A DNA stretch of 64,000 nucleotides from Sphingomonas sp. PsM26 (lineage in GTDB: Bacteria > Pseudomonadota > Alphaproteobacteria > Sphingomonadales > Sphingomonadaceae), in the NCBI GenBank assembly GCA_030433805.1, contig JARUXA010000014.1, positions 62,001-126,000 on the forward strand, read 5' to 3'. The notes beneath the pieces are model-generated. The model did not search any database and was not told where the DNA came from. It saw nothing but the letters and a program-made list of their open reading frames with translations. Below, in pieces: positions 1 through 13,960 of the stretch. How positions within the stretch are numbered: the stretch's first letter is position 1; each line of letters starts with the position of its first letter. A program made the translations under genes and the position numbers.

Positions 1-360
1 TCGTGCCGTTGCAAGCAGTTCCGTTCCATTGCTCGCATCCCGTACCGCCGCGGTGGCGACCGTGCGTAACCGCGTGACTTCCATCTCGCGCGCGACCGCT
101 GCGAACCGTGCCAGCGCCACCGACCCCGTTGCGAGCGCCTCGCGCGCGATCGCGCCCGTCTCGGCAAGTCCGCGACCGAGCCCGGCCATGACCTTCTCGT
201 TGAACAACGTCGCGGGCAGCCGCTCCGGGCCCTGATAGACCACCAAGCGGATCGAGTTCGACCCGATGTCGATGATCGCCATTCGGTCCGCGCCGTTCGC
301 CGGGGGCGGCGGGACCGGGGGACCAACGGGCTTGGGCTTGCGAAAGAGGGTCGTGGCCAC
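1..360 (-). CDS. ppx: Ppx/GppA exopolyphosphatase, N-terminal part (3' end outside window)
   Basis: The leftward reading frame opens with a GTG at 358-360 and gives a proline-rich leader followed by MAIIDIGSNSIRL, the phosphate-binding motif that begins Ppx/GppA phosphatases of the ASKHA fold. These enzymes release phosphate from the ends of polyphosphate or hydrolyse pppGpp in the cytoplasm. An in-frame ATG at 280-282, just before the motif, is the alternative start and would remove the 26-residue leader. Only about 120 codons are visible, so Ppx cannot be told from GppA by domain content. The location directly downstream of ppk1, six bases after its stop codon, favours a polyphosphate role, since ppk1-ppx pairs are common. 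Confidence 0.85.
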   Translation of the reverse strand, partial: MATTLFRKPKPVGPPVPPPPANGADRMAIIDIGSNSIRLVVYQGPERLPATLFNEKVMAGLGRGLAETGAIAREALATGSVALARFAAVAREMEVTRLRTVATAAVRDASNGTELLATAR

Positions 361-366
361 GTCCTG

Positions 367-2544
367 TTACCGCCTGCGCCGCAGGGACAATTTGGGCACC
401 GACCCGCTCGACGCGAGCGCCGCACCGCGCCCGGACAGCGATGGGTTGGTCATGAAATAGCGGTGGAGGTTGAACGGGCGTTCCCCGGGCACAACGCGGA
501 CATAGCTACCATCAGACTGTAATTCCCAGCTTTGTTCGTCGTCGATCAAGTTGGCGACCATCACCTGACCCAGGATCTGGTCGTGCACCGTACGGTTCTC
601 GATCGGCAGCATATATTCAATCCGGCGGTCGAAATTACGCTGCATCCAATCGGCCGACGTGATGAACAGGCACGCATCGGGGTTGGGCAGGTCCTGCCCG
701 TTGCCGAACGCCCAGATCCGGCTGTGCTCGAGGAAGCGCCCGACCACCGACTTGACGCGAATGTTGTCGGAAAGCCCCGGCACACCGGGACGCAAACAGC
801 AGATTCCGCGTATAATCAGGTCAATCTGGACGCCAGCATTGCTCGCTTCGTACAGTTTCTCGATGGTTTCGGGGTCAACCACCGAGTTCATCTTGGCCCA
901 GATCGCCGCAGGCTTGCCCGCGCGGGCATTGGCGATCTCGGCGTCGATCAGCCCCATCAACCTTGGTCGCATGTCGCGCGGGGACAGGCTAATCAGCGCC
1001 ATATTCTCGGGTTCGACATAGCCGGTGACGTAATTGAACATCTGGGCGGCATCGCGACCCATCTTAGGATCGGCCGTGAAGAAGCTGAGATCAGTATATA
1101 TTTTCGCGGTGATCGGATGGTAGTTGCCGGTGCCGAAATGGCAGTATGTGCGATATTGACCATTTTCGCGCCGGACCACCATCGACACCTTGGCGTGCGT
1201 CTTCCAGTCGATGAAGCCGTAAACGACCTGCACCCCGGCGCGCTCCAGCGCGGACGCCCACAGCAGGTTCTGCTCCTCGTCGAAGCGTGCCTTCAGTTCG
1301 ACCACCGCCGTAACCGACTTCCCCGCCTCCGCCGCGGCAATCAGCGCGTTGATAACGGCGGACTGTTTGCCCGCGCGGTAGAGCGTCTGCTTGATCGCCA
1401 CGACATCCGGGTCCGCCGCAGCCTGTTTCAGGAACGCCAGAACAACGTCAAACGTCTCATACGGGTGATGAACGACGATATCCTTGGCGCTGATCGCCGC
1501 AAAGCAATCGCCGCCATATTCCCGGATCCGTTCGGGGAATCGCGGTGAAAACGGCGGAAACTTCAGGTCGGGGCGGTCCTCGTCGACGATCGCCTCCAGG
1601 TCGCCGACGCCAAGAAACGCCCCGCTTTCGGTCACGAAGCAATCCGGCCCGCCGAGTTCGTCGCGCAACACCGCACCAAGCCGCTCGGGCATCCCGCTTT
1701 CGAGTTCGAGCCGGATCACGCGACCACGCCGCCGTCGTTTGATGGCATTGGCGAAGTAGCGGACCAGATCCTCCGCCTCTTCCTCGATTTCAATGTCGCT
1801 ATCGCGCAGCACGCGGAATTCCGCCGCACCAAGCACGCGATACCCGGGAAAGATCAGTGGTGCGAACCGCTTCACCAGCGACTCGACCGCGACATAGCGC
1901 GCCGAACTGCCCGGCAACCGCAGGAAACGCGGCATCGGAGCGGGCAACAGGACCAGCTCCCGGATCGGCTGATCGTCCGCGATGCGGACCAGATCGAACA
2001 TCACCGCCAGCCCCTTGTTGAGGATGAACGGGAACGGATGCGCCGGGTCCAGCGCCTGCGGCGTCAGGATCGGGAAGATCTGCTCGCGAAACTGCGTTTC
2101 CAGCCAGGCCAGTTCCTCGGCGGTCAGTGCCTCGTCGATCGTCCGCGAACTGAGTACGCCAATCCCCGTCTCAGCCAGCAACCGTCGCAGTTCGCGCCAG
2201 ACAGTGCGTTGGCTCTCGATCAGCGCGTCGGCCTCCGCGACGATCGCGGTGAGCTGCTGCCCGGAGGTAAGTCCGTCGCTCGACCGCCGGCCGACGTCCT
2301 GCATTTGCTGGCCCTTCAGCCCGGCGACGCGGACCATGAAGAACTCGTCGAGGTTCGACCCCGAAATGGACAGGAACCGCAACCGCTCGAGCAGGGGATG
2401 CGCCTCGTTGGTCGCTTCCTCCAGCACGCGCCGGTTGAAGGCGAGCCAAGAGAGTTCGCGATTGAAATAGCGATCGCTGCCGTCGGTCCCGGCAAAGGGA
2501 TCGTCGTCGCGATCAAGGCTCGCGATATGGGCGGGTCTCGTCAT
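367..2544 (-). CDS. ppk1: Polyphosphate kinase 1
   Basis: The 725-residue product matches PPK1, which reversibly moves the gamma phosphate of ATP onto polyphosphate. The N-terminal domain begins [19 protein letters not shown], and [15 protein letters not shown] is the usual helical segment. In the catalytic half both conserved histidines can be seen, in THAKVSMV and in [11 protein letters not shown]; the second is the likely phosphorylated residue by comparison with the E. coli enzyme. The ATG at 2542-2544 was chosen because it overlaps the hda stop codon as ATGA and gives the normal family length. The longer open frame upstream only shadows hda. The gene is probably translated with hda and with ppx downstream. 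Confidence 0.97.
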   Translation of the reverse strand: MTRPAHIASLDRDDDPFAGTDGSDRYFNRELSWLAFNRRVLEEATNEAHPLLERLRFLSISGSNLDEFFMVRVAGLKGQQMQDVGRRSSDGLTSGQQLTAIVAEADALIESQRTVWRELRRLLAETGIGVLSSRTIDEALTAEELAWLETQFREQIFPILTPQALDPAHPFPFILNKGLAVMFDLVRIADDQPIRELVLLPAPMPRFLRLPGSSARYVAVESLVKRFAPLIFPGYRVLGAAEFRVLRDSDIEIEEEAEDLVRYFANAIKRRRRGRVIRLELESGMPERLGAVLRDELGGPDCFVTESGAFLGVGDLEAIVDEDRPDLKFPPFSPRFPERIREYGGDCFAAISAKDIVVHHPYETFDVVLAFLKQAAADPDVVAIKQTLYRAGKQSAVINALIAAAEAGKSVTAVVELKARFDEEQNLLWASALERAGVQVVYGFIDWKTHAKVSMVVRRENGQYRTYCHFGTGNYHPITAKIYTDLSFFTADPKMGRDAAQMFNYVTGYVEPENMALISLSPRDMRPRLMGLIDAEIANARAGKPAAIWAKMNSVVDPETIEKLYEASNAGVQIDLIIRGICCLRPGVPGLSDNIRVKSVVGRFLEHSRIWAFGNGQDLPNPDACLFITSADWMQRNFDRRIEYMLPIENRTVHDQILGQVMVANLIDDEQSWELQSDGSYVRVVPGERPFNLHRYFMTNPSLSGRGAALASSGSVPKLSLRRRR

Positions 2545-3200
2545 GAATGCTCTGCCGGATCTGGAACGTGGCTGACGATCAGCCCCGCTTCTTGCAATGT
2601 TGCCCGTGCGAACGGGATCGACAGGCGCTTGCGCCGCTCTAGCACGACCTGATCGAGCAGGTCGACCGCGCGCAGCAACGCGACATGCGTGCGTTCCACC
2701 CGCGCGACCAGCCACTGGATCAGGTCCGGCCGCGCGTCCAGCCCGCGTCGCAGAAACTGGCGTTCGAACAACGCCGCCATCAGTTGCTCGTCCGGGTCGC
2801 TGATCCGCAACGTCGGGCTTGCGATCAGCCGCGAACGCAAGTCGGGGAGTTTGATCTCCCATTCAGGCGGCGGCGAATCCGCGACCACCACGACCGGCCG
2901 GCGTTCTTCCTGCGCACGGTTCCACGCGTGAAAGATCGCTGCTTCGTTCTGACGCTCGGCATCGTCGATCAAACCGCCACCCGTCTTGGCAGCGAAGATG
3001 CGCGCAATCAGACTGCGCCCAGACTTGCGCGGGCCGGTCACGACCACCGCCATGACGGGCCATGTGCTCCAATGTTCGAGCTGCTGGACAGCACGTGCAT
3101 TCGAGGGGCCTATCAGAAATTCGTCATCACGCGGATCGGCCGGCCAATCGAGCGGCAGCGCCATCTGCGCGGACAGGGTCATGAGTACAGGGTCCGACAT
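2541..3200 (-). CDS. hda: DnaA-related regulator Hda/HdaA
   Basis: This 219-residue protein resembles the AAA+ domain of DnaA without its DNA-binding domain, as in Hda, which works with the DNA sliding clamp to make DnaA hydrolyse ATP after initiation. An N-terminal QMALPLDW resembles the clamp-binding peptide of Hda proteins. The Walker A position reads GPRKSGRS (residues 56-63), so the usual lysine is an arginine. Walker B-like VVVVADSPP and the helical C-terminal half with [17 protein letters not shown] follow. The start at 3200 lies 8 bp after the previous stop; an in-frame ATG at 3182 is also possible. The stop overlaps the ppk1 start. The placement upstream of ppk1 is typical of sphingomonads. 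Confidence 0.88.
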   Translation of the reverse strand: MSDPVLMTLSAQMALPLDWPADPRDDEFLIGPSNARAVQQLEHWSTWPVMAVVVTGPRKSGRSLIARIFAAKTGGGLIDDAERQNEAAIFHAWNRAQEERRPVVVVADSPPPEWEIKLPDLRSRLIASPTLRISDPDEQLMAALFERQFLRRGLDARPDLIQWLVARVERTHVALLRAVDLLDQVVLERRKRLSIPFARATLQEAGLIVSHVPDPAEHS

Positions 3201-3207
3201 CGCCGCA

Positions 3208-4473
3208 TCAGCCGGCGGGATTATCGGCGGGAGCGGCTGGCGCACCGGGCGTTGCGGTCGCGTTGCGGCGAATGCGGAGCGTTGTGCCGCTACCAACGAC
3301 GGTCCAGCCGCGCGCCTCCAGCGCGGCGTGCAATACCGCGGGGTCGGCATCGAATTGCACCCGCAGGACCGAAACGCCGCCAAGCGCGAGGCTCGTGGTG
3401 ATCGCGGAGCGCACCCCGGGAACTCCTTGCAGCGCGGATTCGGTCGCGGTCACAGAAGCAGCGCTCGGCGTATCGACCTGCACCGTTACGACAGATCCGG
3501 CCGTCGCACCCACAGCGCCAGTAGCGCCGTCGAGTCCCGGCAAGGCCAGGTCGGTCGGCGTTGCGAGCGGAGTCGGCGTTGCCACCGGCGCAACATAGGA
3601 CAGGCCTGAATCTCCCATCAGCGCGCCGTTGCGGAGCGCAGACTGATACGCATCGTCGATGCGCTTCACCCCGGCATCAAGCAGCACCGGCAGCGCATCG
3701 CCATTGTCGACGCGCAGCGTAAACTGCGCGATCAGCCGATTGTCCGGTCCGTGTCGCGCCTGGAATGTCCCGACGATCGGCCCGCCGGGCCATTCCCGCC
3801 GCAGCGAGACGGTCGGGATCAGCACGTCGGTCGCGCCATATTGATCCAGCACCACGCGCCACCATCCGCGCCCGCGCCGCTCGGTCTGACCGAGGTTGAG
3901 GAGCAACGGGTCGGTACCGGTACCCGTTGGCCGGATATAGTCGATCAGACTGTTGCCGGTTCGGTAGCGCAGCCACGCCTCCTGCCACGCGGTTTTCTGC
4001 TCGAAGCCCACCGCCGCGCCACCGCTGATCTCGATCGGGATCGTCAGCATCGGCTGCGACCGGGTTGCCTCCGCTGCGACCCCCAGGATCGATCCCGCCC
4101 GCGCACGACTGAACAACACCCCCAGCTTCGCGACATAGCGGTTCGGCCCGATCTGTTCGTTCTCGACCACGATCCCGGAAACCATGCTGTCGAGTGTCCC
4201 GTCGGACAGCAACGCCCCACCACCGCCGAGACGGCGCGACAGGATTTGCCATCCCTTGCGCTGTGCCAGGCGCCAACCAGCATACCGTGCCTGATCGGCG
4301 GACTTGCCCGTCACGTCGACCGCGACTCCGCTGACCTCGTAGCTGCCCGACCCGTCCGCCGACGCTACACCTTGGCTCGGATTGTCGACCTGGGCGATCA
4401 CCAGACCACCGGTCGCCGCCATGCCCAGCACGACTGCAAGACCCAAGGGCCGGAAAAAGCGGTGGTTCGACAT
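3208..4473 (-). CDS. Exported protein, possibly DUF2066-related
   Basis: The 421-residue product begins with a signal-like stretch (RFFRPLGLAVVLGMAATGGLVIAQ), so it is probably secreted to the periplasm. The first half, with YEVSGVAVDVTGKSADQARYAGWRLAQRKGW and a tryptophan-rich centre, recalls DUF2066 proteins. That assignment is from memory of the family and is not firm. The C-terminal third has a Pro/Thr-rich linker and then a fold with SVVTVQVDTPSAASVTATESAL that looks like a small ferredoxin-like or heavy-metal-associated-like domain without cysteines. It is followed 8 bp later by hda, and its start faces purM, so the two promoters share a 62-bp gap. The function is unknown. Confidence 0.75.
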   Translation of the reverse strand: MSNHRFFRPLGLAVVLGMAATGGLVIAQVDNPSQGVASADGSGSYEVSGVAVDVTGKSADQARYAGWRLAQRKGWQILSRRLGGGGALLSDGTLDSMVSGIVVENEQIGPNRYVAKLGVLFSRARAGSILGVAAEATRSQPMLTIPIEISGGAAVGFEQKTAWQEAWLRYRTGNSLIDYIRPTGTGTDPLLLNLGQTERRGRGWWRVVLDQYGATDVLIPTVSLRREWPGGPIVGTFQARHGPDNRLIAQFTLRVDNGDALPVLLDAGVKRIDDAYQSALRNGALMGDSGLSYVAPVATPTPLATPTDLALPGLDGATGAVGATAGSVVTVQVDTPSAASVTATESALQGVPGVRSAITTSLALGGVSVLRVQFDADPAVLHAALEARGWTVVGSGTTLRIRRNATATPGAPAAPADNPAG

Positions 4474-4535
4474 GTTGGCGCCCTTTTGGCGAAGGAGGCG
4501 TGGAAATCCAAGCGCGATATGGCTAGGCGGACACG

Positions 4536-5645
4536 ATGAGCGAAAACGAACAGGACAACGCGTCCTACACTTATGCCCAGGCGGGCGTCTCGATTGCAGC
4601 TGGCAATGCGCTGGTTCGTGCCATTGGCCCGATGGCCAAGGCCACCCGGCGTGCCGGTGCCGATGCAGACCTTGGTGGGTTCGGCGGGTTCTTTGATTTG
4701 AAGGCCGCCGGCTTCGTTGATCCGCTGCTGGTCGCTGCGAACGATGGCGTCGGTACCAAGCTCAAGCTTGCGATCGATCAGAACGCGCATGACGGCGTCG
4801 GTATCGACCTCGTCGCAATGTGCGCCAATGACCTGATCGTGCAAGGGGCGGAGCCGCTGTTCTTCCTCGATTACTATGCGACCGCCAAGATCGATCCCGC
4901 CGTGGCCGAACGCGTCATCGCGTCGATCGCCGAGGGGTGTCTGCAGGCCGGGTGCGCACTGATCGGTGGCGAAACCGCCGAGATGCCGGGAATGTATGCG
5001 CCCGGCGACTACGATCTCGCGGGCTTCTGCGTCGGCGCGGTCGAGCGCGACCGGGTCCTGACCGGGCGGGATATCGCGGCAGGCGACGTGATGCTCGGGC
5101 TCGCTTCTTCGGGGGTCCATTCGAACGGCTTCTCGCTGGTCCGTCGGCTCGCGGCGGACAAGGGCTGGAAGCTTGATCGCCCTGCACTGTTTGACAATGA
5201 AGTTCGCCTGATCGACGCGTTGATGGCGCCGACCCGCATTTACGTGAAGTCGCTCCTCCCGCTGCTTGCGGACCGAAAGATCAAGGGACTCGCGCACATC
5301 ACCGGCGGCGGGCTGCTCGAGAACATCCCGCGCGTGCTGCCGGAAGGCGTTCATGCGCGGGTCGATGCAGACGGGTGGGAGCAGCCGCGGCTGATGGCGT
5401 TCCTACAAGCGCAGGGCAATATCGAGCCCGAGGAAATGGCGCGGACGTTCAACTGCGGAGTCGGAATGGCGGTCATCGTGGCGGCAGCGGACGTTTCTGC
5501 CGTGACGGCGGCGCTCGAAGCGGCCGGTGAGACGGTATTGTCGATCGGCACGCTCGAAGCCGGGCCACGCGGTTGCACCGTGTCGGGCTCGACCGAGACG
5601 TGGGGCGGCAAGGCCGACTGGACCGCTACGCACAATCATGGGTGA
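4536..5645 (+). CDS. purM: Phosphoribosylformylglycinamidine cyclo-ligase (AIR synthetase)
   Basis: PurM performs the fifth step of purine synthesis, closing FGAM to aminoimidazole ribotide with ATP. The 369-residue product has the family pattern throughout: [15 protein letters not shown] at the start, [61 protein letters not shown] and [16 protein letters not shown]. The ATG at 4536 gives the expected N-terminus. The gene is divergent from the exported-protein gene. purN, the third-step enzyme, follows after a 144-bp gap that holds a palindromic repeat, so the two purine genes probably form one transcript. Confidence 0.97.
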   Translation: MSENEQDNASYTYAQAGVSIAAGNALVRAIGPMAKATRRAGADADLGGFGGFFDLKAAGFVDPLLVAANDGVGTKLKLAIDQNAHDGVGIDLVAMCANDLIVQGAEPLFFLDYYATAKIDPAVAERVIASIAEGCLQAGCALIGGETAEMPGMYAPGDYDLAGFCVGAVERDRVLTGRDIAAGDVMLGLASSGVHSNGFSLVRRLAADKGWKLDRPALFDNEVRLIDALMAPTRIYVKSLLPLLADRKIKGLAHITGGGLLENIPRVLPEGVHARVDADGWEQPRLMAFLQAQGNIEPEEMARTFNCGVGMAVIVAAADVSAVTAALEAAGETVLSIGTLEAGPRGCTVSGSTETWGGKADWTATHNHG

Positions 5646-5675
5646 GCGAACACCCTCCTGCCTCCCATTTGGCTA

Positions 5676-5777
5676 CTTCCCCGGCGAAGGCCGGGGCCCA
5701 GTAGCGAAAAGCATTTTGGCGGCCGCAACGCTTGGCGACTACGGTCCGCGTAGTTGGGCCCCGGCCTGTGCCGGGTG
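5676..5777. repeat. Palindromic repeat family A, intergenic copy
   Basis: Two GC-rich arms in opposite orientation lie in the purM-purN gap. The left arm is at 5676-5701 and begins CTTCCCCGGCGAAGGCCGGG. The degenerate right arm is near 5755-5777 and reads GGGCCCCGGCCTGTGCCGGG. The same pair of arms, with a 53-bp spacer, sits inside dnaE at 11636-11740. REP-like elements of this kind are common between genes in sphingomonads and can stabilise or terminate transcripts. Confidence 0.8.
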
Positions 5778-5789
5778 TGCGCGGCCCTA

Positions 5790-6365
5790 ATGACAGCGCC
5801 AAAACGAAAGATCGCTATCCTGCTCTCGGGTCGCGGTTCCAACATGATCGCGCTCGTCGAAGCTGCCCGCGAAACCGCGTGCCCCTACGAGGTCGTGCTC
5901 GTCGCTTCCGACAAACCCGCAGCGCCCGGGCTTGCATGGGCGGAAGCCCAAGGCATTGCCACCTGGACCCTGTCCCCGAAAGGCATCGGCAAGCCCGCCT
6001 ATGAAGCTGCGCTCGACGCCGCGCTGCGTCAGGCCGAGGTCGAGACGGTCGCGCTTGCAGGCTATATGCGACTCGTATCCGACACCTTCGTCGCCGCATG
6101 GCGTGGGCGGATCGTCAACATCCACCCGTCGCTGCTCCCGAAATACAAGGGCCTCGATACACATGGCCGCGCGATCGAAGCTGGCGACATGGTTGCCGGC
6201 TGCTCGGTCCATGTCGTCACCGAGGAACTCGACGGCGGCGAAGTGCTTGGTCAGGCCGAAGTCGCGGTCCTGCCAAACGATACGCCCGACACGCTCGCCG
6301 CACGCGTGCTGGTCGCGGAGCATCGCCTTTACCCCCGCACTCTGGCAGAGTTTGTCGCACGATGA
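5790..6365 (+). CDS. purN: Phosphoribosylglycinamide formyltransferase
   Basis: PurN transfers a formyl group from 10-formyl-tetrahydrofolate to glycinamide ribonucleotide, the third step of purine synthesis. The 191-residue protein shows the substrate-binding start KIAILLSGRGSNM, the catalytic NIHPSLLP with its Asn and His, and the Asp-containing segment CSVHVVTEELDGGEVLGQAEV. The start was placed at 5790 (MTAPKRK) because it matches the family N-terminus; the frame stays open upstream only through the repeat element. The stop overlaps the next gene as ATGA. Confidence 0.96.
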   Translation: MTAPKRKIAILLSGRGSNMIALVEAARETACPYEVVLVASDKPAAPGLAWAEAQGIATWTLSPKGIGKPAYEAALDAALRQAEVETVALAGYMRLVSDTFVAAWRGRIVNIHPSLLPKYKGLDTHGRAIEAGDMVAGCSVHVVTEELDGGEVLGQAEVAVLPNDTPDTLAARVLVAEHRLYPRTLAEFVAR

Positions 6366-6739
6366 GTCCTGATCCCGCGCCCCTGCTCGACCGCGTCCGC
6401 GCGCTCTGCCTCGCCCTCCCCGAAACACAGGAACGCGAATCGCATGGTTCGCCTGGCTTTTTGATCGAGGGCGGCAAGTTTTTCGCCTACTTCTGGCATA
6501 ACCATCATGACGACGGCGAAACCGTCGTCATCGTCAAGACGACCGGCGCGGACGAACAGGCGCAACTGATCGAGCTCGACCCCGCCTGCTATTACAAGCC
6601 GCCCTATCTCGGCGCGTCGGGCTGGATCGCCTTGCGTTTGGGCGCGCCTGCGATCGATTGGGACCGTGTCGGCGACCGAATCGCGATCAGTTGGGAACTC
6701 GCCGCGCCGCGCCATGCGCTCGAGGCGGGCGGCAGATGA
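6362..6739 (+). CDS. MmcQ/YjbR family protein
   Basis: The 125-residue product fits the YjbR (CyaY-like fold) family: an N-terminal helix with LCLALPETQERESHG, a central beta region with FLIEGGKFFAYFWHNHH, and a C-terminal GWIALRLGAPAIDWDRVGDRIAISWELAAPR. Members are small DNA-binding or unknown proteins. It overlaps purN by 4 bp and the following gene by 4 bp, so it is translated as part of the purM-purN run. Its biochemical role cannot be inferred from context. Confidence 0.85.
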   Translation: MSPDPAPLLDRVRALCLALPETQERESHGSPGFLIEGGKFFAYFWHNHHDDGETVVIVKTTGADEQAQLIELDPACYYKPPYLGASGWIALRLGAPAIDWDRVGDRIAISWELAAPRHALEAGGR

Positions 6740-7359
6740 GCATACCACCCAAACCGGACGCCCCCGCAACCCGCGCCGAGAAAGCCGAAGCCGCCGCCAT
6801 TCGTCGGCGTTGGGTGTCACTGGCCGAAGTCGTCAGTGTCGCCGGCGTGGCGATTGCGGCGCTGGGTCTATGGCTGACCTGGTCTGATCGCCGCAGCGAA
6901 CAAACCGAAAAGCAGGCGCAGTCGATCACGCAGAACCGCGTAGCCGCGCGCTACGCGATCAAGGCAAGCGCCGTCCGCAATGGCGACCTCGTTCTCGACA
7001 AGGACGAGCGGCATCCGCTCGGCGATCTGACCGTGACCTTCCCTGCCGCGCTCGGGGTCGGGGAACAGATTTCACCGACACAGACGATCAGCCGCAGTTG
7101 GTACGAACGCGCATTGCTCAAGGCGACGGACGGCGGGGCGGACAGCGAGACTGGCAAACTCCCGGTCTTACTGACCGTACAATATTGGAATGACGATAAA
7201 CTGCACACCACCAGCGGCCTGTACGACATCGTGTGGCAGACCAAGGGACGCCCGTTGCTGGGTCGCGAATTGAAGATCGAAGCGCTGCGCCTGCGAAGCC
7301 CGTCGGCGACGAAGGCAGCGCTCGAAAAGGCGTGGTCCGTCGAGCAGCCGGTACGCTAG
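6736..7359 (+). CDS. Single-pass membrane protein of unknown function
   Basis: The 207-residue protein has a charged N-terminus, one hydrophobic segment (SLAEVVSVAGVAIAALGLWLTW, residues about 28-49) and a soluble remainder of mixed strands. The segment after the membrane span starts DRRSEQTEKQAQ and may be a short coiled coil. No family is recognised. The ATGA overlap with the YjbR gene makes it the last gene of the purine operon; a hairpin follows at 7371-7404. Confidence 0.75.
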   Translation: MSIPPKPDAPATRAEKAEAAAIRRRWVSLAEVVSVAGVAIAALGLWLTWSDRRSEQTEKQAQSITQNRVAARYAIKASAVRNGDLVLDKDERHPLGDLTVTFPAALGVGEQISPTQTISRSWYERALLKATDGGADSETGKLPVLLTVQYWNDDKLHTTSGLYDIVWQTKGRPLLGRELKIEALRLRSPSATKAALEKAWSVEQPVR

Positions 7360-7370
7360 GGCGGATCAAC

Positions 7371-7404
7371 GTCAGCGCGAAATTTCTTCCCCTTCCGCGC
7401 TGAC
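7371..7404. terminator. Hairpin between convergent genes
   Basis: GTCAGCGCG (7371-7379) pairs with CGCGCTGAC (7396-7404) across a pyrimidine-rich loop, between two convergent genes. No long T run follows on either side, so a terminator role is inferred from position. Confidence 0.45.
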
Positions 7405-7432
7405 GCCGGCAACCTCCCGGCACCTGTAGAAG

Positions 7433-9013
7433 CTACGCCGCAAGCACGTGTTCGCGATACTCCGCCCGAAGCGCGGTCTTGAGCAGCTTGCCAGTAGCCG
7501 TATGCGGCAGCGACTCGACGAACAGGATTTCGTCGGGAAGCCACCACTTCGCGACATGCTCCGCCAGATGCGCCGCGATCTGCGCCGCAGTCACGCTGCT
7601 GGACGCTTTGCGCACCACGAGCAGCAAGGGCCGCTCGTCCCATTTCGGATGATACACGCCGATCGCCGCGGCTTCGGCGACGCCCGGACACCCGATCGCT
7701 GCATTCTCCAGTTCGACCGAGGAAATCCATTCGCCGCCCGACTTGATCACGTCCTTTGCACGATCGGTGATCTGCATCGTGCCATCGGTGTGCAACATCG
7801 CGACATCGCCGGTATCGAACCACTGGTCGGCATCGACCGCGTCCGAATCCGCCTTGAAATAGCGCTTCACCACCCACGGTCCGCGCACTTGCAACCGCCC
7901 CGAACTGACGCCGTCACGCGGCAGCACAACATCCACGTCATCGACAACGCGCAGCTCGATCCCGAACGGAATCTGCCCCTGCTTGCAGGCATGGTCGAGC
8001 TGCGCGTCGCGGGTCATCGTGTCCCAATGCGGCGGATAGCAGCCCGCGGTCCCGATCGGCGACGTTTCAGTCATGCCCCACAAATGCTTGACCGTCGCGC
8101 CCATCCCCATGATGCGGTCGATCATCGCGCGCGGTGCCGCCGATCCGCCGATCGTCACCTGCCGGAGATGCTGCGGCGCTTCGCCGGTCGCGTCGATATG
8201 CTGGAACAGCGCAAGCCAGACGGTCGGAACGCCCGCGGAATGCGTGACCCGCTCCTCGTTCATCAGCCTACACAGCACTGCGGGATCGTTGACCGCCGAA
8301 TAGACGATCTTCGCCCCCGCCAGCGCGGTCGCGAACGGCAGGCCCCAAGAGGCGGCGTGGAACATCGGCACTACCGGCAGCACCACCGAGGTCGACGAAA
8401 GGTCGAACACCCAGGGTGCGACTTCGGCCATTGCGTGGATCACGGTCGACCGATGCTCGTACAGCACGCCCTTCGGGTTTCCGGTCGTTCCGCTGGTATA
8501 GCACAGCATGCAGGGGTCGCGTTCGGGCCCCTCGACCCATTGGTATGCGCCGTCCTCGTCTGCTAAAAGGGTGTCGAATGCGCCGTCATCCAGGCACACA
8601 TAGTGTTCGATCGAGGCCCATTGCGCCTTCAAACGGTCGACAATCGGCTGGAATTGCCGGTCGTAGAACAGCACGCGGTCTTCGGCATGGTTGGCGATGA
8701 AGACGAGTTGCTCGTCGAACAACCGGGGGTTGATCGTGTGCACCACGCCGCCCATGCCAATCACGCCGTACCACGCGACCAGATGATGCGCATGGTTCAT
8801 CGCCAGCGTCGCAACCCGATCCCCGGGCTTTATCGCAAGCCTTTCAAGCGCTTGCGCCAGTTTACGCGCATCGCGTGCGATACTTGACCAGTCGGTCCGC
8901 GTCTCGCTGCCGTCCGCCCAATAGGACACGATCTCGCGTGCGCCATGTTCGCGCGCGGCGTGATCGAGCAGCCGCGGCACGCGCAATTCGAAATCCTGCA
9001 TTCCGCCAAGCAT
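7433..9013 (-). CDS. AMP-binding acyl-CoA synthetase (medium/long-chain fatty acid type)
   Basis: The product of 526 residues belongs to the adenylate-forming family. The ATP-binding P-loop reads [19 protein letters not shown], followed by the aromatic motif [12 protein letters not shown], the YFDTGD-like [32 protein letters not shown] and the catalytic lysine segment [15 protein letters not shown] near the end. Such enzymes activate a carboxylic acid with ATP and CoA, and this layout is usual for fatty acids. The ATG at 9011-9013 is preceded by GGGGAGAG at a good distance. A GTG at 9049 that overlaps the dnaE stop is the alternative start and would add 12 residues. The exact substrate is unknown. 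Confidence 0.92.
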   Translation of the reverse strand: MLGGMQDFELRVPRLLDHAAREHGAREIVSYWADGSETRTDWSSIARDARKLAQALERLAIKPGDRVATLAMNHAHHLVAWYGVIGMGGVVHTINPRLFDEQLVFIANHAEDRVLFYDRQFQPIVDRLKAQWASIEHYVCLDDGAFDTLLADEDGAYQWVEGPERDPCMLCYTSGTTGNPKGVLYEHRSTVIHAMAEVAPWVFDLSSTSVVLPVVPMFHAASWGLPFATALAGAKIVYSAVNDPAVLCRLMNEERVTHSAGVPTVWLALFQHIDATGEAPQHLRQVTIGGSAAPRAMIDRIMGMGATVKHLWGMTETSPIGTAGCYPPHWDTMTRDAQLDHACKQGQIPFGIELRVVDDVDVVLPRDGVSSGRLQVRGPWVVKRYFKADSDAVDADQWFDTGDVAMLHTDGTMQITDRAKDVIKSGGEWISSVELENAAIGCPGVAEAAAIGVYHPKWDERPLLLVVRKASSSVTAAQIAAHLAEHVAKWWLPDEILFVESLPHTATGKLLKTALRAEYREHVLAA

Positions 9014-9045
9014 CGTCTCTCCCCATGCGTACGATGGGGCGACCG

Positions 9046-12735
<3,690 letters not shown>

Positions 12736-12906
12736 GGGGGGCTTATGCGCCGTGGGGGCGATTCTGGGAACCGGGCACGGGGGGAATTTTGAGAGGGGGC
12801 AGCCAAATTAGGTAGGGCAAGGTCTCGATAAGTCTCGTTTGGTACTTCGTGGTATCGGTAAACCTTTGACCGGTACCCCGCCAATGCCGATTGATGCAGG
12901 CCTTCC

Positions 12907-13857
12907 CTACGACTGCCGCAACGGAATCAACGACATCCAGACTTTGTTATCTACGTCCTCAACATCAGCATGAACTAAGGCATCGGCAATCGCGGCCTTA
13001 ATTTGCAATGGATGTTCGCACGGACCGATGATTACTCTTTCAACAAGCGTACGAGGTGCCACACCGCTGACACCGGCCTCATCGTTATCAAATAGGCGCA
13101 GTTTTATCAGTTGCTGAGGCGTGCCCTGCAAAACCTCGATTGACGATTCTAGCCAAGGGGATGTTCCCTCATGCAAAGGGGAGTGAAAGATTCGCCACTC
13201 GCGTTCTTCTGCGAATCCGGGGTGCTTTGTACACATTGCAAAATTACGAAAGAGGTAAAATAGAACGTTTTGCACTGTTTCCGGATTGGCTAATTTCAGT
13301 CTATCTTCACAAATCAAAAGCCTTTCGACCCAATCTTCAAACCACGATATGAACGCTTTGCGATCTGCGTAGACGACGGGCGCAGAATACGCCTTTATTG
13401 CATCGGTTGTAGAAGCGAAGGCCGTCACGTTGAGTACAAGGGCTACTCCCGCGTTCCCCCCGTAAGCCCGCCACATAGAAAGACGCCCTAATTCGTCTTC
13501 GGTGTCATCATGCTCAGAGAGGGACATCAAATACGTATCGTTGCGCAAACCGTTGGCATGGCCATCAAAAAGCTTCGCAAAATCATCGCGCAATCCGTCC
13601 CTCAGACGATTTAACAGCGACTGTAACCTTGCACCTGCAGGCGACAGCCACGCCCCGTGTATACAGTCGATTCCGTGCGATATCTCTGAGAAGTCGTTCA
13701 TCAAAGACGCACTTCTTAGCCAGACGGTTCTACTTACCAAAATCTTGTAAGCAGATTCAGCTGACGTATAATGAACCAACCTGCCATTTACCCCCAGCCG
13801 GGAACGGCGTGCCATTTCGTCTGACGCAAATAAATCAAGTACCTCTTGGTCGTTCAT
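12907..13857 (-). CDS. DUF2971-like protein, probable horizontally acquired gene
   Basis: The 316-residue product carries the hallmarks of DUF2971 proteins: an early VHYTSAESAYKIL, the segment LRSASLMNDFSEISHG, RLSMWRAYGGNAGVALVL in the middle, and FAEEREWRIFHSP towards the end. The function of the family is not established; genes of this type often lie in accessory or defence-rich regions. Base use differs from all neighbours, with many AT-rich codons, and the gene is flanked by about 170 bp and 100 bp of non-coding sequence between dnaE and glutathione peroxidase. This points to recent insertion. No integrase or direct repeats were found beside it. Confidence 0.8.
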   Translation of the reverse strand: MNDQEVLDLFASDEMARRSRLGVNGRLVHYTSAESAYKILVSRTVWLRSASLMNDFSEISHGIDCIHGAWLSPAGARLQSLLNRLRDGLRDDFAKLFDGHANGLRNDTYLMSLSEHDDTEDELGRLSMWRAYGGNAGVALVLNVTAFASTTDAIKAYSAPVVYADRKAFISWFEDWVERLLICEDRLKLANPETVQNVLFYLFRNFAMCTKHPGFAEEREWRIFHSPLHEGTSPWLESSIEVLQGTPQQLIKLRLFDNDEAGVSGVAPRTLVERVIIGPCEHPLQIKAAIADALVHADVEDVDNKVWMSLIPLRQS

Positions 13858-13960
13858 ATCTTACCTTCCTAAAAGAAGGATACGACAAGAAACAGAATGA
13901 GCTACTATTCTTTATCAGAGATGAGCGTGGGAAACCGATCGCCTACCTTGTCTTGGACTA

